Shown piece by piece: positions 26,255 to 37,377 of a DNA stretch of 64,000 nt; within the stretch, counting starts at the first letter, position 1, and each line of letters begins with the position of its first letter. Origin of the DNA: Alistipes sp. (GTDB taxonomy: Bacteria > Bacteroidota > Bacteroidia > Bacteroidales > Rikenellaceae); the NCBI GenBank assembly GCA_017408825.1, contig JAFQTX010000037.1:62001-126000 (forward strand). Direction: 5' to 3'. The notes under the pieces were generated by a model. It was not told where the DNA came from. It saw nothing but the letters and a program-made list of their open reading frames with translations, and made no database searches. The position numbers were made by a program, and so were the translations under genes.

Positions 26255-26408
26255 CGGAGGTGACTAAAAAGTTAATTAGCCACCTCCGTTATGAGGTTGA
26301 ATAAAAAGATGTAGTTTTAGGCCTGCGAAGCCCGAAAAAGCGGAGTTTACTCGGCGTAAATGAGCATTTTGAGGGCGAGTATAACGACAAAATACACTTT
26401 TTATTCAG
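26255..26408 (-). repeat. Paired 3' element, copy 1: 112-bp inverted-end element plus GGAGGTG hairpin
   Basis: Beginning 3 nt after the stop of the YD-repeat gene (minus strand) is a 112-bp element with 12-bp inverted ends, CTGAATAAAAAG at 26408-26397 and the partner at 26297-26308. Next comes the hairpin CGGAGGTGACTAA / TTAGCCACCTCCG (26255-26288) with a following T-run on the minus strand (AAAAAAAA in plus). About 108 of 112 bases match the copy at 62458-62569. Confidence 0.85.
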
Positions 26409-26411
26409 TCG

Positions 26412-27641
26412 CTATCTATAAGATATCACATACTCGATAACATACTGAGGCTCACGCTTCTTACCCGAGTAGACACGCTCCTCGACGAGGTTGTTATGCT
26501 CGTCATACTTATATAGCGTTGTGAGGTATGTTGCGTAGAGCATATCCTCGTCTACAGCCTCCACCATACGCCCCTGATCGTCATACTTATACGTGGATAC
26601 TGATAGCAGATTATCACCATTTACGATACGGCGCACCTCCGCCAGGTTGTTAGCCTCATCATAGGTACGCAGACTGCTCTCGACAACCTTGCCCTGAGCA
26701 TCATAGCGGCCGTGCTCCAGAAGATTACCATCGGCATCGTAGCGCTCCACAACACGCTCCTCAAACTCGCCAGCAGCATCATAAACCGTATATTCGACAT
26801 CACGGCCATTCTCGCCGTAGGTGTACTTGGTGCTACCATCTGACATATCATAAGCATCGAACGTGAGTATCTCCTCGATGCGTCCCTGAGCATCGTACTT
26901 GCGCTCCATACGACGCTGAAGCTCATCATACTCATCGTAGCGAAGCTCCTCGACACAGCGGTTTGCATCATCGTAAACAAGTGCCACCTTGAGTGTTACA
27001 CGTCCCTCGCCATTCTCCACGATGCGCTCTATCTCGTTGCCACAATCATCATAGACGATGCGTGTGCGGCTCTCGAGCTTGCCGCTATCCTCGTACTGCT
27101 CGTCGAGCACTATGCATCCATAGTCGTCGAGGGTGTAGCGATGCTCCATAGCGCCACCGTCGTAGCTATACAACGAGCCAAGGAGGTAACCATCGTCGTC
27201 GTAGGTGTAGGTATAACCCTCGGTTATCATCACTCTCGCCTCGGCCTCGGCGGTATTTGCAGCCACCTCTACGTTATCCATCGTTGTGGTGTCGGTCTCG
27301 ATAAGCTCCTCGGCCATCACCTCACGGAAGATCTCGTCGAACTCGGCATCGTCAGTACCAGCCACCTCGGCGTCGATAGTCGTTATGGTGAGCACATCGC
27401 CACGTAGGTTGAACACTGTTGTTGTCCTACCCTGCTCGTCGCCCATAGTCTCTGCGCCGTAGCGTCCTGTGAGCTCCGTAGATATCTCCTCGATCTGCGC
27501 TATGTCGCCGTGGAGCGTTGCTCCATTCCAGTTCTGACGCTCGGGGATCTCCACACTCACACGCTGCGAGCCAAGCATACCCACACAGCTTGCCATCAAT
27601 AGGGCTACGATAGATAGTAAAACAGATGAAAATCGTGTCAT
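26412..27641 (-). CDS. YD-repeat lipoprotein
   Basis: 409 residues. Signal peptide with lipobox LLMASC. From ~140 to the end, about ten tandem YD (RHS-like) units such as RYDADGNLLEHGRYDAQGKVVE and KYDEHNNLVEERVYSG. There is no RHS core-closing motif or toxin tip, so this is not a polymorphic toxin. Such short YD-repeat lipoproteins are frequent in Bacteroidales and probably bind carbohydrate or act on the cell surface; that role is inferred. Very acidic. Single gene, followed by the paired 3' element. Confidence 0.8.
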   Translation of the reverse strand: MTRFSSVLLSIVALLMASCVGMLGSQRVSVEIPERQNWNGATLHGDIAQIEEISTELTGRYGAETMGDEQGRTTTVFNLRGDVLTITTIDAEVAGTDDAEFDEIFREVMAEELIETDTTTMDNVEVAANTAEAEARVMITEGYTYTYDDDGYLLGSLYSYDGGAMEHRYTLDDYGCIVLDEQYEDSGKLESRTRIVYDDCGNEIERIVENGEGRVTLKVALVYDDANRCVEELRYDEYDELQRRMERKYDAQGRIEEILTFDAYDMSDGSTKYTYGENGRDVEYTVYDAAGEFEERVVERYDADGNLLEHGRYDAQGKVVESSLRTYDEANNLAEVRRIVNGDNLLSVSTYKYDDQGRMVEAVDEDMLYATYLTTLYKYDEHNNLVEERVYSGKKREPQYVIEYVISYR

Positions 27642-27718
27642 AGTTATAAAGTTAATCGCTAATAGTTACAAAGTTACGAATTATTTACCAAATAATCGCA
27701 AAAATAGGTGAGGAAATA

Positions 27719-28246
<528 letters not shown>

Positions 28247-28248
<2 letters not shown>

Positions 28249-29122
28249 AAAAGTACTTTGTAGACTTATCCACAATCGCCGAAATAAGATTATTCGCTGC
28301 CGACGATGCTCCGATGCGGAAGAGGTCTGTTGTGAGCCACTCCTTGCCGAGCACCTCCTCTACGATGGTGTAGTAGAGCGCAGCATCCTCAGGGGTGCGC
28401 ACACCACCAGCTGCCTTGAAGCCCACCTTGCGGCCTGTGGCGTTGTAGTAATCTCTGATAGCGTGACACATAACAAAGGCAGCCTCAGGTGTTGCAGCAA
28501 CATCAATCTTACCCGTAGAGGTCTTCACAAAGTCGGCACCGGCAAACATCGACACGAGCGACGCACGACGGATAAGCTCAGGGGTTTTGAGCGCTCCCGA
28601 CTCGATGATGACCTTGAGGACTACATCCTTGGCCTCCTCACGAAGAAGCTCCACCTCGCTGGCAGCCTCGTCGATATGACCCGCCATAACCATACCGGGG
28701 TTAAGAACAATATCTACCTCATCAGCACCATTCTCGATAGCCATAGCCACCTCCAAGGCCTTAACCTCGATGAAGCTCTGCGATGCGGGGAAGGCACCTG
28801 CGACACTGGTAATGCGCATAGGCGTGCCATCGACCTCGAGGCCTACGGTCTCGACAAATGGAGGGTAGACACAAATCGAGGCTACATTGGGGATGTTTGG
28901 AAATACTCGGTTGAAGTCTACAGCCTTGCGTGCGAACTCACGTACAGACTCTACGGAGTCGGTACACGAGAGCGTAGTGAGGTCTATTGCCGAGTAGCAG
29001 AATTTGTACACATCGGTATTGCCATTACGGTTTGCTGCGATCTTAATCTTGGCCACCTCCTTGCCCACTTGCGCCTCGGTATGCGCTGGTGCGTAGTTTT
29101 CTAATTGCTTTGCGTAGTCCAT
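28247..29122 (-). CDS. deoC: Deoxyribose-phosphate aldolase
   Basis: 291 residues from the ATG at 29122 (MDYAKQLENYAP); a start at 29140 is also possible. Class I aldolase cleaving 2-deoxyribose-5-phosphate to glyceraldehyde-3-phosphate and acetaldehyde in nucleoside breakdown. Motifs: ADEVDIVLNPG, VLKVIIESGALKTPE, the Schiff-base Lys in ADFVKTSTGK, and VGFKAAGGVRTPEDA with the second conserved Lys. It belongs to the longer DeoC branch. TATATTTG (minus strand, 29151-29144) lies about 22 bp upstream. The stop codon is part of palindromic module B. Confidence 0.95.
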
Positions 29123-29225
29123 AGTCACACTTTTTTGCAATCACAAATATACAATTTTTTTTCTAATCCACCAACATCATCCCAAATTTTTAGCCTGTTG
29201 ATGCGTAATATTGGGGTATATATAC

Positions 29226-29257
29226 AAAAACTGCCCCACCTCGTATGAGGCGGGACA
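29226..29257 (-). terminator. Terminator of the FN3 lipoprotein gene
   Basis: CTGCCCCACCTC / GAGGCGGGACAG stem with loop GTAT (two mismatches) at 29231-29257. On the minus strand it is followed by TTTTTG. It lies 27 nt beyond the gene's stop. Confidence 0.8.
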
Positions 29258-29283
29258 GCATATATCAGTGAGAATCTTGGCTA

Positions 29284-30654
29284 TTAGCGAAGAACTACTG
29301 AAGTGTTCATCAAAGAGTAGTTCTTAGCAGGCTTGTTAAGAACCTTTGCAGTAGGAGTAGCAGCCTTGGTTACCTCCATTGCACCAGCACGGTATACTGC
29401 TGGGAACTCCTCGATACCAGGGAAGCTCAAGAGATTATCAGGAGTGATGACAAAAACATCAGTGCTGACTACCTCAGCCTCAGCCTCAGTACCATCATTA
29501 AATCGAACACCGAACTTACCAGTCTCACATGTTACTGTGCCATTCTCGGCCATTGTGAGAGTGTGAGCAGGAACCTCACTATTAAAAGGATTAAGACCCA
29601 CCAACTCACCATCAACTGCGACACATGGCAACCAGATATAATTATTGCCATTAGCATCATAGCCAAGGCTTAGGTTAGTAGAGATCGTAAGAGTGTTCTT
29701 ATCGATATAACCAAAAGTAGGATTCTCCTCGCCCAAAACGCTGAGGCCGTCGATCACTACCATCTCTGGACCATATGTGCTTGCAGTGATTGTGAATGTG
29801 AAGTTACTCTCCTGTGCAGACAAATCGTAAAGCAATCCGTTCTTCTCATCAACATTTATAGAGAGAATCTGTGAAGTTTTAGCGTTCCAAGTACCAATCC
29901 AAGCCTGAGTCTCAGCAGGAATATCAAAATCAGAGGTAGTAATCTCGTTCTTTGTGAAGAACTCCATACCCTCTGTGTTCTTAACCCATACATAAGCAGT
30001 GTAGTTTGTATTAGCCTTGCAACCACCATAGATAATCTCAAGACCCTCCTCCGAGTTGATAAGCTCCAATGCTCCAGCAGGATTCTCGAAAGTGCTCATC
30101 TTATTCTTGATCTCAGTATCAGTAAGCTGCTCAGCAGTGGCTGACTCGAACAAAGCGTAAGTGATGTCATCAACACCAGTACCCTTCCAAAGCGCCTTTA
30201 CACCATTGTAAGGCTGATAAACCATTACCTGGCCTTCGCCATAATCAACAGTCTCATCTACATCTGGAAGAGATACAGTCTGAGTGAACCAGTCTACTGA
30301 AGTAGCACCTGTAAGAGTAACCTCAATCTTAGCAAGATCAGAGTCCTCATAACCCTCAGCCTTAGCACCTACACGGATAGTGTACTTACCAGCATTGAGC
30401 TTCTCGAAAGTGTACTCGCAAGCCTCGGTGTTGTAGGTCTTACCAGAGAGGTTCACGATGTAAGCCTCTGCGTTCTCAACAGCACCCCACGAAACAGTGA
30501 TAGATGTCTCGGTGTGAGTCTCAGTGAGCTCTGGAGTAGCGAGCTTACCGCCCTTGTTGCCACCACCACCCTGTGGATCATCACCAGTCTTCTCGCAAGC
30601 TGCAAAACCAAATGCAGCAACTGCGATCATCATAATTGAAAAAAACTTTTTCAT
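29284..30654 (-). CDS. Fibronectin type III-containing lipoprotein
   Basis: 456 residues. Signal peptide with lipobox GFAAC, then a Gly-rich linker. One FN3 domain at ~40-115 (LATPELTETHTETSITVSWGAVENAEAYIVNLSGKTYNT). The rest is beta-rich with SVDWFTQTVSLPDV and repeated GANTNYTAYVWVKN-like strands, as in Bacteroidales surface lipoproteins of unknown role. It is probably exposed on the cell surface. Codon use differs slightly from neighbours (more GCA, CCA), in keeping with a highly expressed envelope protein. Confidence 0.75.
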   Translation of the reverse strand: MKKFFSIMMIAVAAFGFAACEKTGDDPQGGGGNKGGKLATPELTETHTETSITVSWGAVENAEAYIVNLSGKTYNTEACEYTFEKLNAGKYTIRVGAKAEGYEDSDLAKIEVTLTGATSVDWFTQTVSLPDVDETVDYGEGQVMVYQPYNGVKALWKGTGVDDITYALFESATAEQLTDTEIKNKMSTFENPAGALELINSEEGLEIIYGGCKANTNYTAYVWVKNTEGMEFFTKNEITTSDFDIPAETQAWIGTWNAKTSQILSINVDEKNGLLYDLSAQESNFTFTITASTYGPEMVVIDGLSVLGEENPTFGYIDKNTLTISTNLSLGYDANGNNYIWLPCVAVDGELVGLNPFNSEVPAHTLTMAENGTVTCETGKFGVRFNDGTEAEAEVVSTDVFVITPDNLLSFPGIEEFPAVYRAGAMEVTKAATPTAKVLNKPAKNYSLMNTSVVLR

Positions 30655-30894
30655 AATAGGTTGTTAATATAAAAAAAATAAAAAGTTGTTAGTCGTAAAC
30701 TCTGTGCACGCTACAAAATGAACGCCAGGAACGATAGATTATTATATGATATCTACCCCTCCATCAACATCCGATTTACGCAGACACACTTTCACGATGC
30801 GAAGATATACAAAAAAATCTATTTCAGCGCAAAATAGCAAAAAAAAATGTTGCCTGACTAAAGAGCTTATAGTATGTGGATTGTGGGGATAACC

Positions 30895-30978
30895 GCAAGC
30901 AGAGCTTAATAAAGGGTAGTACGTCCGCCAGAGGCGGACTAAAGGGTATGGCGCTGCTAACGCAGCTAAAGAGTAGTA
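30895..30978 (+). repeat. Mini-hairpin array, three units
   Basis: Stems GCAAGCagaGCTT, GTCCGCCagaGGCGGAC and GCGCTGCtaaCGCAGC, each followed by TAAAGGGTA or TAAAGAGTAG. Same family as at 3680 and 11288. The stretch 30655-30890 before it is AT-rich, with no gene or clear signal. Confidence 0.8.
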
Positions 30979-30998
30979 GAAAGGTGAAATAGAAAAGA

Positions 30999-31405
30999 TA
31001 AGAGAATTAAGATGGTTGCGCCCGACAACCCCACGCCCGAGACAACAGCGTGATACCCGACCTCGTAATGGTCTTAATGGTCCTAATGGTCCTAATGGTC
31101 CTAAACTGGGGAAACTGGGGAGACTGGGGATGCTGGGGAGACTGGGGATGCTGGGGAGACTGGGGATGCTGGGGATGCTGGGGAGACTGGGGAATTTAAG
31201 GTCAATAATACCCATAATCCCCATCGTCCCCATAATCCCCATAATCCCCATCCTTCCTGAACCCACTCCCGACCCAATTTTTGATTAGAAGGCTGTAGAT
31301 ACAACGCTCGGCACAAATGCCACCGATGGGTAGTACTTGGCGTACGTCCCATTGGTGGCACTTTTTGTTAGCGGCAGTAGATACAGCCTTATAATCGAAA
31401 ATCAA
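30999..31405 (-). repeat. Composite stop-codon repeat module, copy C (after the OmpA/TPR gene)
   Basis: Outer arms AATTTTTGATTAGAAGGCTG (from 31278) and CAGCCTTATAATCGAAAAT (to about 31402), inner stem TGCCACCGATGGGTAGTAC / GTACGTCCCATTGGTGGCA. Then CCCCAT strips, ten GGGG tracts of period 9 (31106-31193) and TAATGGTCC arrays. It abuts the stop codon at 31406. Confidence 0.85.
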
Positions 31406-33160
31406 TTATAGCTGGATCTCCTTGCCAATATACTGACGCAAATTAACATCCTTCTTGCAACGCTCAGCATAAGCACCATCCTTAGCGATAGCGCTCTTAA
31501 GCTCAGCAGTAGCTACGGTGAAGTCACCCTGCTTTGTAGCGATGATAGCACGCAAGTAGTCAGCCTTAGCGCTCTTATCCTGAGCGATAGCCTGCTTAGC
31601 AGCAGTGTAGTCAGCGTTCATTGTAGCAGCGATGGCAGCATTGTAGCCATCGAGCTGTGACTGTGCCTGTGCGTAGTTACCCTCAGCAGCAGCAGCCAAA
31701 GCCTTAGTCTCAGATGAAGCACCATTCACATAGCCCTTAGCAGCCTCAGTGTCGCCGTTCATAAGATTAACGAGCGCAAGGTTGTTGTTGAGCTGTGAGG
31801 TCTTGCCACCAACAGCAACAGCCTTCTGGAATGCCTCAGCAGCCTTCTCACCCTCACCAGCAGCAGCATATGCTACACCGAGGTTGTTGTAAGCAGCAGC
31901 GCTCTTATACTCCTGAGCTGCAGCCTCCAAAGTAGCGATAGTCTCGTTCTGAGTAAGCTTGCCAGTAGAGGCGATGTGAAGCATCTCCTTCTCGTCGAGC
32001 TGTGCAAACTCACCAGAGCGTACCAATGCAGCCATCTCATCGTCGGTCTTACCAGTGATGTCAGAGCTGTTGATAAGCTGAGCACGACGGAGCTTAGGAA
32101 GAATGTCGTTCTTCAAAGTGTCGTAAACCTGCGACATATTCTTAATCTGGATCTCACGATCGGTAGAAGAGTCGTAGCTACGCAATACAGAGAGGATAAC
32201 CTCCTTGTCCTCCATATCTGAAGCAGCAACCAACTCAGCGAAGCCATCCCAGTCCTCACCATATGATGCAGCATCGAGCTCGAGGCCTACCTCCTTGAGG
32301 AGCTTCTCAGCAGCCTTCTTACCAGACTCGCTACGTGCAGCCGAAAGCTTGTCGTTGAACTTCTCAGGACCATCTGGTGAAGCGTAACCCTTAACATATA
32401 GGTTCTGCTTGATACGATCGTTGTCCTTCTGATCTACGGCGTTCTGCTGGAATGCCTTGAGGTCATCAGTCTCGGTAGCCTTCTTTGAGAGCTTTGAAGA
32501 GTTGATGGCATAAACATAGTCAGCCTTAGTAACCTCAGTAGTTACGTTCTGGTAGTTAGATGCCATATTCTGCATTGCAGCAGCGTAGTTGATATCCTGC
32601 TGCAAAGTGTTTACACCCTGAGCGATAGTCAAACCAAACTGACGCTTAAGAGCATCTGCCTCAGCACCACCAGCTGCCAACACTGCAGCCTCCTCCTTAG
32701 TAGGAATCTCACCATTGTTCAAATTTACCAAAGTGAACTCCTTGCACTTGCCACCTGGGCACTTGATCTCGGCACGAAGCTGAAGTGAGCTGCAAGCCAT
32801 ACGCTCGTCGTATGGGAACGATACGTGCATAGTGTACTCGCCACCCATCTTCTGATCGATAACAGTGTAGTTGTCATCAACCTTCGTACCCTGGAAATAC
32901 TGAGTAGTACCAGCTACCTCACCACCCTCGAATACGATTACTGGAGTAACCTTAAGTACAGCCTTCTTGTTGTAGTACTTTACAGGGAAAGTTACCTTTA
33001 CATCGGCGTCAACCTTACCATTGTTGAGGACCAAAACCTCTGGTGTGCAGGTAAGCTGCACATCGTCACGGTTCTTAGCCATCTTTGAGAAGCAGTTACA
33101 GCCAGTGAGAACCAAAACTGCTGAAGCGAGCACAAGGCTCATCTTGAAAAGATTTTTCAT
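31406..33160 (-). CDS. OmpA-like/TPR outer-membrane lipoprotein
   Basis: 584 residues from the ATG at 33160 (MKNLFKMSLVLASAVLVLTGC, lipobox LTGC). An N-terminal beta domain (~30-150) precedes an OmpA-like segment around 225-330 (NLYVKGYASPDGPEKFNDKLSAARSESGKKAAEKLL), which matches the peptidoglycan-binding GxxxxxGxxxxNxxLSxxRA pattern. TPR-like helices follow in ~410-560 (AAAYNNLGVAYAAAGEGEKAAEAFQKAVA). It likely links outer membrane and cell wall or acts as an abundant scaffold; codon use suggests high expression. Exact role unknown. Confidence 0.8.
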   Translation of the reverse strand: MKNLFKMSLVLASAVLVLTGCNCFSKMAKNRDDVQLTCTPEVLVLNNGKVDADVKVTFPVKYYNKKAVLKVTPVIVFEGGEVAGTTQYFQGTKVDDNYTVIDQKMGGEYTMHVSFPYDERMACSSLQLRAEIKCPGGKCKEFTLVNLNNGEIPTKEEAAVLAAGGAEADALKRQFGLTIAQGVNTLQQDINYAAAMQNMASNYQNVTTEVTKADYVYAINSSKLSKKATETDDLKAFQQNAVDQKDNDRIKQNLYVKGYASPDGPEKFNDKLSAARSESGKKAAEKLLKEVGLELDAASYGEDWDGFAELVAASDMEDKEVILSVLRSYDSSTDREIQIKNMSQVYDTLKNDILPKLRRAQLINSSDITGKTDDEMAALVRSGEFAQLDEKEMLHIASTGKLTQNETIATLEAAAQEYKSAAAYNNLGVAYAAAGEGEKAAEAFQKAVAVGGKTSQLNNNLALVNLMNGDTEAAKGYVNGASSETKALAAAAEGNYAQAQSQLDGYNAAIAATMNADYTAAKQAIAQDKSAKADYLRAIIATKQGDFTVATAELKSAIAKDGAYAERCKKDVNLRQYIGKEIQL

Positions 33161-33295
33161 AGACGTCAAAATAAATAAGTTAAATTCTTTTGTTTTCTAT
33201 TTGCTCTTTGGTGAGTGTCGCAAGAACAACACTCATATTGTGTAACGCTCCGCACCACATATTATTATATATATATGGTGCGAAACGGCTACTTT

Positions 33296-35530
33296 CTATC
33301 GGCGATCACGACGTGGACCACGCTGCTCACGCTTCTCACCATCGTGGTGCTCACGTGGCTTGCGCTCACGAGGCTCACGCTCTACCCAACCCTCAGGCTT
33401 TGGCAAAAGAGCCTTGCGCGAGAGCTTGAGCTTGCCGGTCTTCTGATCCTTGGCAATGAGCTTAACCTCGATCATATCACCCTCCTTAAGGCCTGTCTCC
33501 TCCATAGTCTCGAAACGCTTGTAGTCGATCTCTGAGATGTGGAGCAAAGCATCCTTGCCTGGGAGAATCTCAACAAATGCACCGAAGTCTACGATAGAGC
33601 GGATCTTACCATTATAGGTCTCGCCAATCTCTGGAACAGCAACAATAGCCTTGATGCGTGACAATGCAGCATCCAACGACTCCTTATCCTGACCAAAGAT
33701 ATCTACGATACCCTTCTCATCAACCTCGGTGATGGTGATGGTAGTGCCAGTAGTCTTCTGGATCTCCTGGATAACCTTGCCACCAGGGCCGATAACAGCA
33801 CCGATGAAGTCCTGAGGAATGGTGATCTGCACGATACGTGGAACAAATGGCTTGTAGTCCTCACGTGGCTCAGCGATAGTCTCAACGAGCTTGTCGAGGA
33901 TGTGCAAACGACCCTGACGTGCCTGCTCCAAAGCCTTAGCCAACACCTCGTATGAGAGGCCATCAACCTTGATATCCATCTGTGTTGCGGTGATACCATC
34001 ACGTGTACCCGTAACCTTAAAGTCCATATCGCCCAAGTGATCCTCGTCGCCAAGGATGTCTGAGAGCACTGCCCAACGGCCAGTAGCCGAATCAGAGATA
34101 AGACCCATAGCGATACCCGATACAGGCTTACGGAGCTTAACACCAGCATCCATAAGTGCAAGAGTACCTGCACATACAGTAGCCATTGACGATGAGCCGT
34201 TAGACTCGAGAATATCTGATACTACACGCACGGCATAAGGGTTCTCCTCGCCCAGTGGCACCATAGGCTTAAGCGCACGCCAAGCCAAGTGGCCGTGACC
34301 AATCTCACGACGGCTAAGACCACGTGCTGGACGTGCCTCGCCAGTAGAGAATGGAGGGAAGTTGTAGTGGAGAACAAACTGCTCGCTGCCCTGAACCAAG
34401 ACCTCATCCTTCTGCTTCTCGTCGAGCTTAGTACCGAGGGTTACGGTAGTCAATGACTGAGTCTCACCACGTGTGAAGATTGCTGAGCCGTGAGCGCAAG
34501 GCAGATAGTCGATCTCGCACCAGATAGGACGAATCTCGTCGGTGCGACGGCCATCAAGACGCTTACCCTCATCGAGGATCATATTACGCATAGCCTTCTT
34601 CTGAACATCGTCGTGGAAGTACTTGTGGATGAGTGGAGCCTTCTCCTCGAGCTCCTCCTCGGTATAGCGTGAAGCAAACTCAGCCTCCAAAGCATCGAAA
34701 GCCTCGGCACGCTCGTGCTTCATAGTACCGCTGGTAGCGATAGCATATGCCTTGTCGTAGAGCTCCGAAATGATGGTCTGACGAAGCTCCTCATCGTTGG
34801 TCTCGTGGCAGTACTCACGCTTAACATCCTTGCCGAGCTCCTTCATAAGCTCGATCTGAACAGCGCAGTGCTTCTTGATCTCCTCGTGAGCAAACATAAT
34901 AGCGCCGAGCATAACCTCCTCAGATACCTCGTTCATCTCACCCTCAACCATAAGGATGTTGTCGATAGTACCACCAACCATAATATCAAGGTCGGCACGC
35001 TTCATAGCCTCAAAGCCTGGGTTGATAACATACTCGCCATCGATGCGAGCTACTCGAACCTCAGAGATAGGGCCACCAAATGGGATGTCCGACACAGCAA
35101 GAGCTGCCGAAGCAGCCAAACCTGCAAGTGCATCGGGCTGAATATCCTTCTCGGCTGAGATAAGGTTTACGGTAACGAATACCTCAGCGTGATAATCTGC
35201 GGGGAAGAGTGGACGCAACGCACGGTCGATAAGACGTGCAACCAAAATCTCAGAGTCACCAGCCTTGCCCTCACGCTTCATAAAACCACCAGGGAAGCGG
35301 CCACATGAGGCATACTTCTCCTTATACTCTACCTGCAAGGGCATAAAATCGGTACCCTCCTTAGCATCCTTAGCGGCAACAACAGTACCCAAAAGCATTG
35401 TGTCGCCCATACGTACAACCACCGAGCCATCAGCCTGCTTAGCAAGCTTACCTGTCTCAATCATAATCTCTCGACCATCGGCCAAGGTGATTGTCTTCTG
35501 TACAGCATTGTACAACTTGTTAGCTTCCAT
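33296..35530 (-). CDS. pnp: Polyribonucleotide nucleotidyltransferase (PNPase)
   Basis: 744 residues from the ATG at 35530 ([16 protein letters not shown]). Two RNase PH domains (first with [27 protein letters not shown]; second with [20 protein letters not shown] and [20 protein letters not shown], the catalytic Asp region), then a KH domain ([24 protein letters not shown]), an S1 domain ([21 protein letters not shown]) and a basic, disordered C-terminal tail. Phosphorolytic 3'-5' exoribonuclease of mRNA turnover. It lies downstream of rpsO with a hairpin between, the classic rpsO-pnp order. Confidence 0.97.
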   Translation of the reverse strand: MEANKLYNAVQKTITLADGREIMIETGKLAKQADGSVVVRMGDTMLLGTVVAAKDAKEGTDFMPLQVEYKEKYASCGRFPGGFMKREGKAGDSEILVARLIDRALRPLFPADYHAEVFVTVNLISAEKDIQPDALAGLAASAALAVSDIPFGGPISEVRVARIDGEYVINPGFEAMKRADLDIMVGGTIDNILMVEGEMNEVSEEVMLGAIMFAHEEIKKHCAVQIELMKELGKDVKREYCHETNDEELRQTIISELYDKAYAIATSGTMKHERAEAFDALEAEFASRYTEEELEEKAPLIHKYFHDDVQKKAMRNMILDEGKRLDGRRTDEIRPIWCEIDYLPCAHGSAIFTRGETQSLTTVTLGTKLDEKQKDEVLVQGSEQFVLHYNFPPFSTGEARPARGLSRREIGHGHLAWRALKPMVPLGEENPYAVRVVSDILESNGSSSMATVCAGTLALMDAGVKLRKPVSGIAMGLISDSATGRWAVLSDILGDEDHLGDMDFKVTGTRDGITATQMDIKVDGLSYEVLAKALEQARQGRLHILDKLVETIAEPREDYKPFVPRIVQITIPQDFIGAVIGPGGKVIQEIQKTTGTTITITEVDEKGIVDIFGQDKESLDAALSRIKAIVAVPEIGETYNGKIRSIVDFGAFVEILPGKDALLHISEIDYKRFETMEETGLKEGDMIEVKLIAKDQKTGKLKLSRKALLPKPEGWVEREPRERKPREHHDGEKREQRGPRRDRR

Positions 35531-35600
35531 AAAAAAAATCAAAAACCTCTAAAAAATTTCCTCAAAAAAATATCTCAAATAAATTTGTTTTTCACGAGAA

Positions 35601-35633
35601 ATGAAGGCAACACACCGAGGTGGTCGCCTTCAT
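35601..35633 (-). promoter_or_regulatory. Hairpin between rpsO and pnp (processing site or weak terminator)
   Basis: ATGAAGGC / GCCTTCAT arms enclosing CACC-GA-GGTG. There is no long T-run after it on the minus strand, so an RNase III-type processing signal, as known in E. coli rpsO-pnp, is as likely as a terminator. Confidence 0.6.
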
Positions 35634-35646
35634 TTTCTGCACACTC

Positions 35647-35916
35647 TTACTTACGGAGGTTAAGAGTCTTGAGGATCGCACGATAACGCTCGATATCAAC
35701 CTCCTTCAAGTACATAAGCAACTTACGACGCTTACCTACGAGGCGCAACAACGAACGCTGTGTGCCGTAGTCGTGACGGTTGCTCTTCATGTGCTCGGTA
35801 AGGTGGTTGATACGGTAGGTGAATAACGCGATCTGGCTCTCGGGTGAGCCTGTGTCGGTTGTAGACTTGCCGTACTGGCCAAACAACTCCTGCTTCTTTT
35901 CAGGTGTCAAATACAT
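35647..35916 (-). CDS. rpsO: 30S ribosomal protein S15
   Basis: 89 residues from the ATG at 35916 (MYLTPEKKQELFGQYG), the normal S15 length. Contains the conserved STTDTGSPESQIALFTYRINHLTEHMKSNRHDYGTQRSLLRLVGKRRKLLMYL, the 16S rRNA-binding core. It binds the three-way junction of the 16S central domain. Followed by pnp on the same strand. A TATCTTTG box on the minus strand at 36034-36027 gives a ~105-nt leader that could hold the autoregulatory structure common to S15; this is inference. Confidence 0.97.
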   Translation of the reverse strand: MYLTPEKKQELFGQYGKSTTDTGSPESQIALFTYRINHLTEHMKSNRHDYGTQRSLLRLVGKRRKLLMYLKEVDIERYRAILKTLNLRK

Positions 35917-36358
35917 AAAAATTAAGGTTTTATGGTGCGCCTCCCACATTCAATTTCCCGAGGAGAACGCCCCTGGTTCCACTCCACGACAGATCATCCT
36001 TACCTTGATCCTGCCGGAGCGTGCGGCAAAGATACATCTTTTTTTTCGTTCAGCAAGGCTTTTTCAAAGAAAAAGAATATTTTCTGCAAATATTTTCACA
36101 ACTTTTTCGCAAAATATGATATTTATCGCCAATATCACTCCACAAACTGACAAATCAACGACAATATTTCATAGTCCTAATAATATGTTTTATATTTAGA
36201 AAAAGAGAGATATTACAAATAGAAGAGATCAAAAAGCTAAAATGCATAAAAATCCAGTTGCACAATATTTCGCATAAAACGTAAAAATTAATGGCAAAAA
36301 TGGTAGAAAATTATAAATTTTCACTACCTTTGTTCGCCAATAGGGAATCTAACGAGAA
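35917..36358. other. AT-rich divergent intergenic region
   Basis: Holds the rpsO promoter (TATCTTTG on the minus strand, 36034-36027) and, on the plus strand, TACCTTTG at 36325-36332 for the ApbE gene. The rest is A/T-rich with no gene, repeat-family member or strong hairpin that I can see. Confidence 0.6.
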
Positions 36359-37369
36359 ATGTTAAGAACAGTCATCACACACTGCAAAATAGTTGTGCTC
36401 CTCGTAGCCTCACTGCTTGTCGGGTGCTCGGGTGGTGCAACGCACTACACCGAGGTAAACAGCCTCGCACTGGGAACCTTCGCCCAAGTGACGTGTGATG
36501 CCACCCTATCACCCTCCGAGATTACGCAGATAATAGCCGACATCGACGCCGAGGCAAAGGCATCAATGTCGATCTTCGACCCAGAGTCACTAATATCACG
36601 CATCAACACCAATCAAACCGATTCGCTCGATAGGCACATAGGCTTCAACCTCGAGCTTGCAGAGCGCTACTACAAGCTTAGTGGCGGCAAGTATGATGTG
36701 ACTGTGAAGCCACTAACCTCGGCGTGGGGATTTGCACAAAAGCAGGAGCAGGCCCAGAGGCCTAACGTAGACTCGCTACTACAATTTGTGGGCTTCGACA
36801 AGATATCGTTCGAGGACAACAGACTCATCAAGAGCGACAGCCGTGTGGAGCTCGATCTTAACTCGATAGCCAAAGGCTATATCGTAGACCTCGTGGCACA
36901 GAGCCTCGAGCAGCGTGGCGTGGCAAACTATATGGTGAACATCGGTGGCGAGATACGCTGCAAGGGTCTTAACCCCCACCACGTAGAGTGGACGATAGGC
37001 ATTGAGACCCCTTATGAGGGCAACTTCGAGCAAGATAGCCTCGAGAAGATTGTGTCGGTGACCAACTGCGCAATTGCCACATCTGGCAACTACCGACGCT
37101 TCTACACCACCGACGATGGCCGTAAGGTGGCACACACCATCGACCCAACGACCGGATATAGCGTGCTGAGCGACCTACTATCCGTGACAGTGCTTGCGCC
37201 AACGTGTGCCGAGGCAGATGCCGCAGCAACAATGTTTATGGCGATGGGCTCTGAGGGTGGAGCGCTCGAGTTGGCACAAAGATGCGAGAGCGAGTACGGA
37301 TGGCGGTACTACTTCATCTATGCCGACGGCGAGGGCTACCGTATTGAGGCATCTGAATCGCTAAAATAG
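36359..37369 (+). CDS. apbE: FAD:protein FMN transferase (ApbE)
   Basis: 336 residues. Signal peptide with lipobox LLVGC. ApbE core: ALGTFAQVTCDAT, KYDVTVKPLTSAWGF, VELDLNSIAKGYIVDLVAQ, YMVNIGGEIRCKG, then RKVAHTIDPTTGYSV with the conserved His-x-IDPxTG, and CAEADAAATMFMAMG. It attaches FMN to Thr/Ser of target proteins such as Na+-pumping NADH:quinone reductase and Rnf subunits in the periplasm. First of a probable run apbE-lipid kinase (8-nt gap)-araC. Confidence 0.92.
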   Translation: MLRTVITHCKIVVLLVASLLVGCSGGATHYTEVNSLALGTFAQVTCDATLSPSEITQIIADIDAEAKASMSIFDPESLISRINTNQTDSLDRHIGFNLELAERYYKLSGGKYDVTVKPLTSAWGFAQKQEQAQRPNVDSLLQFVGFDKISFEDNRLIKSDSRVELDLNSIAKGYIVDLVAQSLEQRGVANYMVNIGGEIRCKGLNPHHVEWTIGIETPYEGNFEQDSLEKIVSVTNCAIATSGNYRRFYTTDDGRKVAHTIDPTTGYSVLSDLLSVTVLAPTCAEADAAATMFMAMGSEGGALELAQRCESEYGWRYYFIYADGEGYRIEASESLK

Positions 37370-37377
37370 AGGAGAGA

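Noticed and set aside
26412-27641. Polymorphic RHS toxin
   Set aside because: Short YD repeats only; there is no RHS shell core, no cleavage motif, no variable toxin tip and no immunity gene.
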